A stretch of DNA of 64,000 bases from Hyphomicrobiales bacterium (lineage in GTDB: Bacteria > Pseudomonadota > Alphaproteobacteria > Rhizobiales > Rhizobiaceae). The first letter of the stretch is position 1. Each line of letters begins with the position of its first letter. The translations under genes and the position numbers were made by a program. The notes under the pieces were generated by a model, which saw nothing but the letters and a program-made list of their open reading frames with translations, made no database searches and was not told where the DNA came from. The stretch covers positions 75,513-139,512 of the forward strand of contig UCMW01000017.1 in the NCBI GenBank assembly GCA_900473745.1. Reading direction: 5' to 3'. Of the stretch, positions 34,528 to 43,302 are shown piece after piece.

Positions 34528-36647
34528 TCAACCGCGCCTTCCTCTCCTCGATCGCCTTTCGGTTGCCCTTCGCAATCGCCTTTATCTGCGTTTCTGTTCT
34601 CATCCTTTCGACCGTCGCCATCTATGGTCTGCAGAGGGCACGCAGTGAAATGTCGGCCTATAGCGTGCAGGCCTTCTCCAGTCTCGCCAAGGCCTCGCTC
34701 GTCTCCAGACAGGTCTCCGACCTGGTTTCAAGTGCGCCTTTCCTTATGAATGCAACGTCCCCCTACCGTGTCTCGAGCGAAAGCCGCGCCGTGGTCGCCC
34801 AGGTGGATACACTTCTTCAGACCATGGCGCCGGATAAGTCGGGCGCCGCCATGCGAGGCACCGGCGCGCGCCGGATCATCGAACTGCTTGAAAGCATCGA
34901 GGCCCAGACACTGGCACTTGCGGCAAATGCAGATGCCGCACAGGTGCACAAGGCCGAAGCGGCTGTTGCACTCGGAGAGATCGCGACCGCTCGCACCATC
35001 CAGGATCAGGAGCTACGGCAGCGTCTGAATGACATCGCACAATCAGCCTCCACGTCGGACAGCCTCTTCCAGCTTGGTGAGCTTCAACGGCGCTTCGTCG
35101 CCGAAACGACTGTCCGAATGCTGGTACCGGGGCCCAATCTGAGGGTGTCGCCTGAGCAACTCGAACCCTATCAACGGATCTTCGAGGCACAGACCCGCTA
35201 CCTTCTCGAGATGTTCACGATCCGCGCATCGGTCTCACGACTGCACACCGTCTCGCGTGACCTGTCGCACGCAACGGAAACCCAGTCGGAGCTGGTTGCC
35301 AATACGCTGAACCGGAACCTCGAATCAACGTCCAGCGCCTTGCGGCAGTTGCTCGTGATGATCGTATTGGCATCCTTCGCTGTCGTCATCCTGGCGATCC
35401 TCTCCATCCGCTCGGTCATGCGGGTCTCACACGGGATCGGAGACCTCTCGCGCGGCATGAATGCGCTGGCACGCGGAGAAGAAAACGTAGGGCCGCCAGT
35501 CTATGCAGGGACGGAAACCGAATTGATCCGGTTACTCGACGCCTTTCGAGCCTTCAAGGAGAGCGTGGATCGCGTGTCCCGCTTGAGGAGAACCGCGGAA
35601 GCCGCCGCGCGCACGATCCGTTCAACGTTTCGGACGATGAACGAAGGTATCGCCCTCTTCGATCCGAGGGGCCGCCCCATCACAATGAACCGTCGCATCA
35701 TAGAACTGATGCGGCAATCAGGCTCGTCTCGGAAGATACCGCTTAGACGTTTCATCGAGACCATTCCCGCAATCGATCCCTTGCTGATGCCGAACGAACA
35801 GCAACCCGGCTCGCTGGTCGAGCGGCGGCTTTTGCGACACCGTTTCCCCGACGACCAGATCGTGGAAATCTCCGCCTCGCGGCAACCCGATGGGGGCGTC
35901 GTTTTGCTGACGCGTGACGTGACCGCCATGGACCGTCAGGAAGTTGAGGCTGCCCGAGCCCAGCGCCTCGATGTCGTTATGCGCATGACGCACCAAGTCA
36001 GCCATGAAGTCGGAAACATGATCGGCATCATCACCGGAAGCCTGGGCTTGCTTGAGCGAGAACCTGACTTCACCGATCGACAGAAGCGCCATCTCGGACG
36101 CATACGCAAGGCCGCCGAACGGGGCCGTGCGCTCGCCACCAGCATGTTGTCGGTCGGCAGCCAGCAGCAGATCCGCCCGGCGACGATCGACGTGGCGGCC
36201 ATTCTCCACGGCATGGCCGATGTTCTGGAAATGGCGATTAGCTCCCGCAATCAGCTGACACTCGTAGTCGCTACCGACATCCCGACAATCAATCTTGATC
36301 CGGCGTTACTGGAGCAGTCCGTCCTGAACCTCTGTCTGAACGCGTCTGCAGCTATGCCGGCAGGCGGGCCGATACGGGTAGAGGCCTGCGCGGAGACAGA
36401 AGCAGTCACGATCGCGGTCATCGACGAAGGGGTCGGAATGTCGCCCGAAGTCCTGGACCAGGCCATGGAGCCCTACTTCACGACGCGCTCGAAAACCGGC
36501 GGCTCGGGACTCGGCCTGGCGATGGTGTATGGATTTGTCCGCCAGTCAGGCGGAGACGTCAGGATCGTCTCGCGCATCGGAGAGGGAACGCGTGTGGAAC
36601 TGAGCTTTCCAAGAGCCGATGTAAGACATGAAAACGCTGTTGGCTAA
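34524..36647 (+). CDS. sensor histidine kinase with large periplasmic domain
   Basis: A 707-residue membrane kinase. Span 1 is at about 12-35, followed by a helical periplasmic sensor of about 235 residues, span 2 at 275-297, a HAMP-like linker, a PAS-like region at 365-465, and a NtrB-like dimerisation box with His494 in SHEVGNMIG. The ATPase follows with N606 in NLCLNASAAM, G1 DEGVGM and G2 GSGLGLAMV. The TTG start overlaps the regulator's stop (TTGA), which implies translational coupling. The all-helical sensor resembles TorS-type sensors that read a partner binding protein, which would suit a duplicated AfuA. That is inference. Confidence 0.88.
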   Translation: MINRAFLSSIAFRLPFAIAFICVSVLILSTVAIYGLQRARSEMSAYSVQAFSSLAKASLVSRQVSDLVSSAPFLMNATSPYRVSSESRAVVAQVDTLLQTMAPDKSGAAMRGTGARRIIELLESIEAQTLALAANADAAQVHKAEAAVALGEIATARTIQDQELRQRLNDIAQSASTSDSLFQLGELQRRFVAETTVRMLVPGPNLRVSPEQLEPYQRIFEAQTRYLLEMFTIRASVSRLHTVSRDLSHATETQSELVANTLNRNLESTSSALRQLLVMIVLASFAVVILAILSIRSVMRVSHGIGDLSRGMNALARGEENVGPPVYAGTETELIRLLDAFRAFKESVDRVSRLRRTAEAAARTIRSTFRTMNEGIALFDPRGRPITMNRRIIELMRQSGSSRKIPLRRFIETIPAIDPLLMPNEQQPGSLVERRLLRHRFPDDQIVEISASRQPDGGVVLLTRDVTAMDRQEVEAARAQRLDVVMRMTHQVSHEVGNMIGIITGSLGLLEREPDFTDRQKRHLGRIRKAAERGRALATSMLSVGSQQQIRPATIDVAAILHGMADVLEMAISSRNQLTLVVATDIPTINLDPALLEQSVLNLCLNASAAMPAGGPIRVEACAETEAVTIAVIDEGVGMSPEVLDQAMEPYFTTRSKTGGSGLGLAMVYGFVRQSGGDVRIVSRIGEGTRVELSFPRADVRHENAVG

Positions 36648-36711
36648 GCAACGTCAACACGCTGTCGCCGGTCGGTTTATGCGCTGCTCTACCGCATGAG
36701 TGGGTCTCGGA

Positions 36712-37968
36712 TTACGGCCCCGCTTTTGTTCCGGCCGTGGCGGCGATCGCCAGCGTCGCCTGTGCAAGCACATTGCAGCCGGTGACGACATCCGACGGTT
36801 CGACATACTCGGCCTCATTGTGACTGAGCCCGTCCCGGCATGGAACAAAGATCATTGCGGCTGGGGCTACGCGATTGACAAACAGCGCGTCATGAAAAGC
36901 CCCAGAGAGCATGGGCACGCTTTCGACCTTGCAATCGCGAGCTGCCTGCCCGATGGCCTTTTGCAGTGCTTCAGGGAACACGCACGGTGGCATATCGAAG
37001 GATCGTGAGATCTGAACGAGGCAACCCTGCCGCTCCGCTTCCTGCCCGATGCGCGACCTCGTCAGCTCTTCAATCTCGTCGAGCCGCTGTGGATCAGGAT
37101 GACGCATATCCACGGTACACCGAACCTCCTCGGGGATCGCATTGACCGACCCTGGCTCCGCTGAGATCCGGCCGATGGTGAAGCGGGCATCGGGATCGTC
37201 CGGCATCACCGCCCCGTAGAGGCCCGACAGCGCAGCGGTCAATGCATGGAGTGGGTCGCGGCGCCAGGACAACCCCGTGGTACCAGCATGAGCGGTCTGA
37301 CCCGTGACCGTCACATCCAGCCATCGTGTGCCCTGAATTCCCTTCACGACCCCGATCGGGATCCCGGCCGCCTCCAGTGACGGCCCTTGCTCGATATGAA
37401 CTTCGAGATAGGCATGAACGGGGAAGCCGAGCGGCACCATGACAGCCTCCGGCAGGCTCGCAAGGGTCAAGGCCAGTTCTTCGCCAAACCCTGCCCCGTC
37501 GGTCGCGACCTTTCCGTGCCACGCCTGCGGTATCTCGCCTCCCGCAAACGCCATGGATCCCATGCAGCCCGGCGAGAAGCGACAGCCCTCCTCATTCATC
37601 CAGGAGACCACCACCACGGCGCACTCGGTGGCTCTCCCGGCATCTTCCAGGCTCTCCAGGACTTCGAATGCAGCCAGGGTTCCAAGCGCACCGTCGAAGC
37701 GTCCACCAGCAGGTTGGCTGTCGAGATGGCTTCCGATCAGCAACGGAGGAAGGGTCACGTCCCGCCCCTCGCGCCGAATGAAGAGGTTGGCCATCGGATC
37801 CTGGAAGACCTCAAATCCCCGTGCCAGGGCCAGCTCCGCAAGCAACCGCCGCGCACCTCGGTCGCCTTCGGTGAGTGCCTGACGATTGACGCCACCTTTG
37901 GCCGTCGCACCGATCGCGGCAAAGGCTTCGAGACGAGCGTTGAGACGATTGCCGTCGATAGGGAGCAT
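36712..37968 (-). CDS. M20-family N-carbamoylase/hydantoinase-type amidase
   Basis: A 418-residue Zn-dependent amidohydrolase of the AllC/HyuC type. Metal and active-site residues appear in GSHLDSQPAGGRFDGALG (His81, Asp92) and SWMNEEGCRF (Glu126, Glu127), and the dimerisation domain has HIEQGPSLEAAGIPIGVV. It is convergent with the histidine kinase gene and follows tenA by 11 bases. Members hydrolyse N-carbamoyl amino acids, allantoate and beta-ureidopropionate, and relatives in M20 deformylate the thiamine pyrimidine. Which applies here is unknown. Confidence 0.9.
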   Translation of the reverse strand: MLPIDGNRLNARLEAFAAIGATAKGGVNRQALTEGDRGARRLLAELALARGFEVFQDPMANLFIRREGRDVTLPPLLIGSHLDSQPAGGRFDGALGTLAAFEVLESLEDAGRATECAVVVVSWMNEEGCRFSPGCMGSMAFAGGEIPQAWHGKVATDGAGFGEELALTLASLPEAVMVPLGFPVHAYLEVHIEQGPSLEAAGIPIGVVKGIQGTRWLDVTVTGQTAHAGTTGLSWRRDPLHALTAALSGLYGAVMPDDPDARFTIGRISAEPGSVNAIPEEVRCTVDMRHPDPQRLDEIEELTRSRIGQEAERQGCLVQISRSFDMPPCVFPEALQKAIGQAARDCKVESVPMLSGAFHDALFVNRVAPAAMIFVPCRDGLSHNEAEYVEPSDVVTGCNVLAQATLAIAATAGTKAGP

Positions 37969-37979
37969 CTAGGATTTCC

Positions 37980-38624
37980 TCAGAGGTAAGGCGCGTCGTG
38001 GAAAGCGATCTCGAGCGACTGGGCCCGGCCGAAGATTCCGCTGAGACGTGACCGCTCAGCCTTGCTCATGCCCTCGCCCGCGGCATCCAGTTCAGCCTTG
38101 AGCCACAAAGCCTGGGCTGCAAAGTCCGGATGGGCGTGCAGGTCCACCCATTCCTTCAGCAGGGGATCACTGATCTGTCGTCGTGCCGCATCCTTCGACC
38201 AGGTCCAGTACATCCACTCCGCCGCGAACATGGCGGCGACCGTATCGAGAAAGCCGCCATCGCGCGCGATCTCCAGCATGCCGTCTCGGAAGGCAGCCAC
38301 CTGAGGCATCGCACAATCATGGGCCGCGGGATCGATGCCACGATCGGCATACGTCTTTTCGAAATAGGCAATCTGCTGGTTGGCCAGCGCGTCGAGCACG
38401 CCGATCAGCCAGCGCTTCTGTGCGATGTTTTCCGCCTTGGCAGCGGCAAAGGCAAAGATCGAGATCGCGGAATCGACGAAGGCGCCTTCGAAGACCAGGT
38501 AGCGCTCGAAGACATCCTTTGGGAGACGGTCGGCCTTGATGTCCTCGACGAAACGATGGCTGAGCATCTTATCCAGGACCTGCGTGTTTTCTCGCAGGAT
38601 CTGCGCAGAAAGCGTCTCCGCCAT
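37980..38624 (-). CDS. tenA: TenA-family aminopyrimidine aminohydrolase-like protein
   Basis: A 214-residue all-helical protein with the TenA C-terminus (SLEIAFHDAPY) and the block WVDLHAHPDFAAQALWL. In classical TenA a catalytic Cys precedes the W of the PCxW segment, but here the segment reads FAAEWMYW, so it fits the Cys-lacking TenA_E group. TenA proteins hydrolyse aminopyrimidines in thiamine salvage. The ATG is 1 base after the BtpA stop, so both are co-translated. Pairing with an M20 amidase mirrors the YlmB/TenA salvage pair of bacilli. Confidence 0.8.
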   Translation of the reverse strand: MAETLSAQILRENTQVLDKMLSHRFVEDIKADRLPKDVFERYLVFEGAFVDSAISIFAFAAAKAENIAQKRWLIGVLDALANQQIAYFEKTYADRGIDPAAHDCAMPQVAAFRDGMLEIARDGGFLDTVAAMFAAEWMYWTWSKDAARRQISDPLLKEWVDLHAHPDFAAQALWLKAELDAAGEGMSKAERSRLSGIFGRAQSLEIAFHDAPYL

Positions 38625-38625
38625 A

Positions 38626-39468
38626 TCAGGCCTCCAGACCCGGACGCGCCGCTTCGACGAAAGCCTTGACCCGCGCAGGCTCGACGGGATTCCACCAGAC
38701 GCCCCCTTCTTTGAGCGAGGAAGCAACGATCACACCGCTGGTCCGTTTCAGAATGTCCAGAATATTGTCCTTGCTAACGCCGGAGCCGACCAGCAAAGGC
38801 AGATGGGTTGCCGCACCGATTGTCTCGATCTCTTCCACGGTCGCCGAATTGCCGGTACGCTGGCCGGTGGCAATGATCACGTCGGCATCGAAGAAGGCAA
38901 GATCGCGGGTCAATTCCTCGATGGTTCGATCGGCGGTGATGGCGTGGGCGCCGTGTTTGACATGGCTGTCCGCGAAGACCTTGATGTGCTCGGCCCGAAG
39001 AGCCGACCGGTATCGCATCGCCTCAGCTGCACGGCCTTCCATGAAGCCTTCGTTGGCAACATAGGCATTGGCCCACTGGTTGACACGAATGAACCTGGCG
39101 CCACCGGCCATGGCAATCGCGAAAGCTGGGATCGGCGCATTGGCGAGCACATTGATACCCATGGGAACGCCCGTCGCACGACCGATCCGATCGGTGACGA
39201 CAGACATGAAGGCTGACGTCTCGGGCCCGATATCATCAGGTTTCGAGAAGGGAATATCGCCATGGTTTTCGATGATCAGCCCGTGCAGCCCCCCTTCGAT
39301 CAACGCCTCGGCATCGCGCATGGCAACATCGTAGATCGCATCGACACCGGTGCCGCGATAGCGCGGCGCACCGGGAAACGGCGCGCAATGGATCATCCCG
39401 ATCAGCGCCTTGTCAGTGCCGAATATTTCCCTTATGGCGCTTGAATTGTTATCCGAAATCGTCTGCAT
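38626..39468 (-). CDS. BtpA/SgcQ-family TIM-barrel protein
   Basis: A 280-residue protein of the BtpA family (IGMIHCAPFPGAPRYRG, then GLIIENHGDIPF, GINVLANAPIPAFAIA, FIRVNQW, and the phosphate-site-like LLVGSGVSKDNI). The fold is that of phosphate-binding TIM barrels. The ATG at 39468 has AAGGA 7 bases upstream. BtpA was named for photosystem I assembly, whereas SgcQ lies in a sugar operon. Here the PfkB kinase starts divergently only 25 bases away, which points to a phosphorylated-sugar or nucleoside role. Confidence 0.85.
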   Translation of the reverse strand: MQTISDNNSSAIREIFGTDKALIGMIHCAPFPGAPRYRGTGVDAIYDVAMRDAEALIEGGLHGLIIENHGDIPFSKPDDIGPETSAFMSVVTDRIGRATGVPMGINVLANAPIPAFAIAMAGGARFIRVNQWANAYVANEGFMEGRAAEAMRYRSALRAEHIKVFADSHVKHGAHAITADRTIEELTRDLAFFDADVIIATGQRTGNSATVEEIETIGAATHLPLLVGSGVSKDNILDILKRTSGVIVASSLKEGGVWWNPVEPARVKAFVEAARPGLEA

Positions 39469-39493
39469 TTTCATTTCCTTCCGAAGGCCAGCC

Positions 39494-40405
39494 ATGCCTG
39501 CCAATGTTCGTGCTCATGTGATCGGCAACGTCGCTGTCGACGAGACCATATCCGTATCGACCATGCCGGAAGCCGGGGCTTCGATCCTCGGCCGCGAAGA
39601 AACGCGCGACCTTGGCGGCAAGGGTGCAAACCAGGCGGTGGTCATGGGCCGCACAGGCCTGCCCACCACGCTGGTCGCTGCCGTGGGCGAGGATTTCCGC
39701 GCCCAGACCATTCGCAATCAACTGGCGCTGGAACCGATCGAGGCAAAGCTCATTGCCTTGGCCGGCCGCTCCAGCGACTTTTCCATCATCTTCACGACGC
39801 CGGACGGCGAAAACGCCATCGTGACCACAACGGATTCTGCGGGCTCACTGACGCCCGAGGAAGCCATCGCCGCACTCGACGGGGCAGCTGCCGGCGACCT
39901 CATAGTGCTCCAGGGCAATCTGAGCGAAGCAACCACGCTCGGCCTCCTGCAGGAAGCCCGTCGCCGCGGCCTTATCACTGCGTTCAACCCCTCGCCGCTT
40001 AGGCCGTATTTCAGCGACTTCTGGCCACTGGTCGACATCGCCTTCCTGAACCGGGGGGAAGCGCAGAGCCTGACCGGATCATCCGACGGCGCTGCAACCG
40101 CACGGCTCTTGCAGTCTGGCGTCCGGCACGTTGTCCTGACGCTTGGCGGCGACGGCGCGCTTCTGGCGAGCCGAGATGCCACGATTGCGACGATACCGGC
40201 GGTTGCCACCAAAGCACTCGATACCACCGGGGCCGGCGACACCTTCATGGCGGTGGCGCTGGCATCGGCAGCGCTGCGCGGTGTCGAACTCGATACCCGT
40301 GCCATCAGCCATGCCGCCTCTGCCTCCGCATTGACCGTCAGCCGCCGCGGCACGCGCTCAGCCTTCCCAACCCGTGAAGAGATGCAGTCCATCCTGGCAC
40401 GCTGA
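39494..40405 (+). CDS. PfkB-family sugar/nucleoside kinase (ribokinase-like)
   Basis: A 303-residue kinase with the N-terminal RDLGGKGANQAVVMGR motif and the C-terminal DTTGAGDTFMAVALA motif carrying the catalytic Asp. It would phosphorylate a ribose-like sugar or a nucleoside. It is the only plus-strand gene of the locus, convergent with the amidotransferase-like gene and divergent from BtpA. It must have its promoter inside the BtpA coding region. Confidence 0.9.
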   Translation: MPANVRAHVIGNVAVDETISVSTMPEAGASILGREETRDLGGKGANQAVVMGRTGLPTTLVAAVGEDFRAQTIRNQLALEPIEAKLIALAGRSSDFSIIFTTPDGENAIVTTTDSAGSLTPEEAIAALDGAAAGDLIVLQGNLSEATTLGLLQEARRRGLITAFNPSPLRPYFSDFWPLVDIAFLNRGEAQSLTGSSDGAATARLLQSGVRHVVLTLGGDGALLASRDATIATIPAVATKALDTTGAGDTFMAVALASAALRGVELDTRAISHAASASALTVSRRGTRSAFPTREEMQSILAR

Positions 40406-40429
40406 TCCGCACCATGATGGACCCTCATC

Positions 40430-41200
40430 TCAGCCCTTGTCGCTAAGCCAGCCCAGGATGTTCTTCCAAAGGCGACCATAGCCCTCCCATTCGCAAAATG
40501 CGGGCGACAGCCAGTGTGGGCCGATATCGGATGTCCAGGCAGCGCTTCTGCCCTGGCCATAGGTTCCGGTGACGAGAAGCGGATGGCCGCCCTGGTCATC
40601 CGGAAGGCGTGCAATCACCTCGACATCCGCGCGGTCACGCACTTCAACTTCGTTGACGCCTAAGAGCACAGGCCATTCACCCTCCATGCCGGCAACGGTG
40701 GGATGATCTGCCTTGACGATGACGGCGCCGGTCCCCTCGGGGATCTCGACACGGTCATCATACGGCAGGCAGGTTACTGGCAGCACGTCCTCGACTGGCG
40801 TGCGGCGCCAACGGGCCTTGCCGTCGATGCCCTGAAACGAGAAATAGCCGCCGACCATCAACAGGCCGCCGCCCTTCTCCACCCAGGCCTTGATCAGCTT
40901 CAGCCTGTTCGGCACGGTTTTGGAATGCAGCCAGACGGCAGGCGGCAGCAGCAGGGAATTGGCGCCGATGTCCGACAGAATGATCACGTCATAAACGTCG
41001 AGCCCCTCCATATCGAAGGGGAATTTCTCGACCGCTTCATGAGCCGGCATATAGGTCAGATCATAGTCGCTGCCTTCAAGCGCCTTCACCAGCGGCTCGG
41101 CGCCCAAGTGAAACGTAACGCTGCCAAACTGGTCGAACCCCTTGTAATGAGTGGCGGAGCTTACCCAGCTCTCACCGACGAGTAGAACTTTCTTTGTCAT
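40430..41200 (-). CDS. glutamine-amidotransferase-like (GATase1-like) protein
   Basis: A 256-residue protein of the class I amidotransferase-like family known for cytoplasmic proteins of unknown activity (VLLVGESWVSSATHYKGFD, YDVIILSDIGANSLLLP, GGGLLMVGGYFSFQG, and a HPLLVTGTYGQGRSAAW end). The nucleophile elbow position carries Gly-Gly-Tyr rather than Cys, so it may bind rather than hydrolyse glutamine. Two starts are possible, and 41200 has a GGA 7-8 bases upstream. It is the last gene of the LacI-led operon. Confidence 0.75.
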   Translation of the reverse strand: MTKKVLLVGESWVSSATHYKGFDQFGSVTFHLGAEPLVKALEGSDYDLTYMPAHEAVEKFPFDMEGLDVYDVIILSDIGANSLLLPPAVWLHSKTVPNRLKLIKAWVEKGGGLLMVGGYFSFQGIDGKARWRRTPVEDVLPVTCLPYDDRVEIPEGTGAVIVKADHPTVAGMEGEWPVLLGVNEVEVRDRADVEVIARLPDDQGGHPLLVTGTYGQGRSAAWTSDIGPHWLSPAFCEWEGYGRLWKNILGWLSDKG

Positions 41201-41230
41201 GATATTTTCCATCGTTTGTCGTCTTTTTGA

Positions 41231-42295
41231 TCAGATCTTCGCCTCGAAGACCGATCTCGGATTGTCACGCATGAGGATATCGAGCTGTTGATCATCAAGA
41301 CCGTGGCGCTTCAGCCGCGGCAGGAAATGCTTGAGGATGTAGGCATAGCCATTGCCGCCATAGCGGGTCAGCATCATCTTCAAGAAGACGTCATGGGACA
41401 GCAGGAGACGGTCCATATATCCGTGCTCCACCAGCTTGACGATGGCGCGCGCCGCCTCCTCGTCGCTCGGGCACTGCACCTGTTGGTCGGCATAGAAGAA
41501 ATCCATCCCGATCATGTCGTATTCCAGAAAGGCGCCGCGAGATGCGAGTTCCTGTTGGTAGCCAAGATCGTCATGCGAGGGATTCATATGGCAAAGCACC
41601 GTATGCCGAAGCTCCGCCCCCTCCTCTTCAGCAATGTCGAGCACCTTGTGCCCAAGACGGAACCACCCCGGCAGATGGATCATCAGCGGGAGCCCCGTGC
41701 GCACTTGCGCCCGCGCCGCCGCTCGCAGCGACTTTTCTTCCTCGGCCGTGAAATCCGCGGAGACACCGATCTCACCGATCAGTCCGATCTTGATGTCGGT
41801 GCCATCGACGCCGACGTTCGCTTCATGGACGATCTCGTCAGCGATCTGATCGATCGACATATCAGCCACCTTGGCCGGATGCGACGAGCCGAGATAGTAA
41901 CCAGCGCCCATGATGATGTTGAGGCCAGACGCTTCCGCTATGCGCCTGAGCGCTCGGGGATCACGTCCTATGCCCTGGCATGTCGGCTCGACGACCGTGT
42001 GGCCGCCATGTGAGGCGAAGTCCTTGAGCTCCGTGATGGCCAGCGGCTCGTCGTCCAGCGCGATATTGTGCTTGTTGACGAAGGGGTCCTGGTGCAATTC
42101 ACCGAGGATCTCCATGCAGACGAAGCTGTCAGCCAGGTACTGGCGTTCCGGGGTCTTCGGTGCATGCCACCAGCAGCGGCAATCGTTGAGAATATGCTCG
42201 TGCATCAAGGTGATACCGAGCCTGGAGGACGGGATCGGGCCAACCACCGTCATCACTTGGCCTGAGCGTATATGGGCCTGTGAAAGTTCGCGCAT
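41231..42295 (-). CDS. phosphotriesterase-family metal hydrolase
   Basis: A 354-residue TIM-barrel amidohydrolase. The metal ligands are visible as TLMHEH (His32, His34), the KIGLIGEIGVS strand, LMIHLPGW, HTVLCHMNPSHDD and LLLSHDV. The first ATG in frame after the permease is at 42295, 5 bases past the permease stop. Members hydrolyse lactones, phosphotriesters and sugar lactones, and in a sugar operon a lactonase is likely. Positioned between permease and amidotransferase-like genes. Confidence 0.87.
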   Translation of the reverse strand: MRELSQAHIRSGQVMTVVGPIPSSRLGITLMHEHILNDCRCWWHAPKTPERQYLADSFVCMEILGELHQDPFVNKHNIALDDEPLAITELKDFASHGGHTVVEPTCQGIGRDPRALRRIAEASGLNIIMGAGYYLGSSHPAKVADMSIDQIADEIVHEANVGVDGTDIKIGLIGEIGVSADFTAEEEKSLRAAARAQVRTGLPLMIHLPGWFRLGHKVLDIAEEEGAELRHTVLCHMNPSHDDLGYQQELASRGAFLEYDMIGMDFFYADQQVQCPSDEEAARAIVKLVEHGYMDRLLLSHDVFLKMMLTRYGGNGYAYILKHFLPRLKRHGLDDQQLDILMRDNPRSVFEAKI

Positions 42296-42300
42296 GGCCC

Positions 42301-43302
42301 TCACCTCGCCTTTGCGCCGAAGCGGAAGTTGGTGGTGAAGATCTTGGTGTTGAGCCAGATCGCCACGAGGATGATGGCGCCCGTTACGATCTGCGTGAAG
42401 AATGGCGAGATATGCATGAGGATCAGCCCGTTCCCGATCACCGCAATGGTCAGCGTACCCAGCACTGTGCCAAGAATGCTGCCCCGTCCCCCCATCAGAG
42501 ACGTGCCGCCGAGCACGACGGCGGCGATGACCTGCAGTTCGAACCCGACCGCCGCATTCGATGAGCCCGAGCCGAGGCGTGCCGCGATCAGGAGCCCTGC
42601 CAAGGCGCAGGCAATGCCCGACACCATATAGACCGAGGCGACGATCCATTTGGCCGGCATGCCGACGCGGCGGGCCGCTTCGAGATTGGAGCCCACGGCC
42701 ACGACCTGGCGGCCATATTTGGTATAGGCGATGATGACGTAGCCGATCACCGCGACGAGCACCGCGATCAAGGCTGGAACCGGGATGCTGAAGAGCTCGC
42801 CCCGTCCAAGCCAGAAGAACCCTGGCGCATCCTTGATGGGGATTGAGTAGCCCTGTGTCAGCCAGAGGGCGAAACCGCGCAGGATGGACAGACCCGCCAG
42901 TGTCACGATGAAGGCCGGAATGCCTTGATAGGCCGTGAACCAGCCTTGCGCGATACCAATGATGCCCCCAAACGCAATCATCCCGAGAAGGACGACTGGC
43001 CAAGGATAGCCCATGGCCATCAAAATGGCCGCCACTGCATTGACCAGCGCCACTTGCGAGCCGACGGACAAGTCGATGCCGCCGGTGATGATGACGAGTG
43101 TCATGGCAACGGCGACGATCAGAATGGGCGCTGCCTGACGGACCACGTTCAAGATGTTCCCGAGCGTCAGGAACGTATCGGTCGTGCTGGAGAAGAACGC
43201 CAGGCAGGCGACGAAGAATACGGCGATGGAGATCACCTGTGCGTGCTCGGACACAAAGTCGGCAACCGGCGACCCGGACGTGCGTTCAGTGTAAGCAGTC
43301 AA
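42301..43302 (-). CDS. RbsC-type sugar ABC transporter permease
   Basis: A 333-residue permease with 8-10 hydrophobic spans. The family segment GFELQVIAAVVLGGTSLMGGRGS is near residue 255. The start overlaps the stop of the ATPase gene (ATGA). It completes the importer with the ATPase (43299) and binding protein (44114). Confidence 0.9.
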   Translation of the reverse strand: MTAYTERTSGSPVADFVSEHAQVISIAVFFVACLAFFSSTTDTFLTLGNILNVVRQAAPILIVAVAMTLVIITGGIDLSVGSQVALVNAVAAILMAMGYPWPVVLLGMIAFGGIIGIAQGWFTAYQGIPAFIVTLAGLSILRGFALWLTQGYSIPIKDAPGFFWLGRGELFSIPVPALIAVLVAVIGYVIIAYTKYGRQVVAVGSNLEAARRVGMPAKWIVASVYMVSGIACALAGLLIAARLGSGSSNAAVGFELQVIAAVVLGGTSLMGGRGSILGTVLGTLTIAVIGNGLILMHISPFFTQIVTGAIILVAIWLNTKIFTTNFRFGAKAR

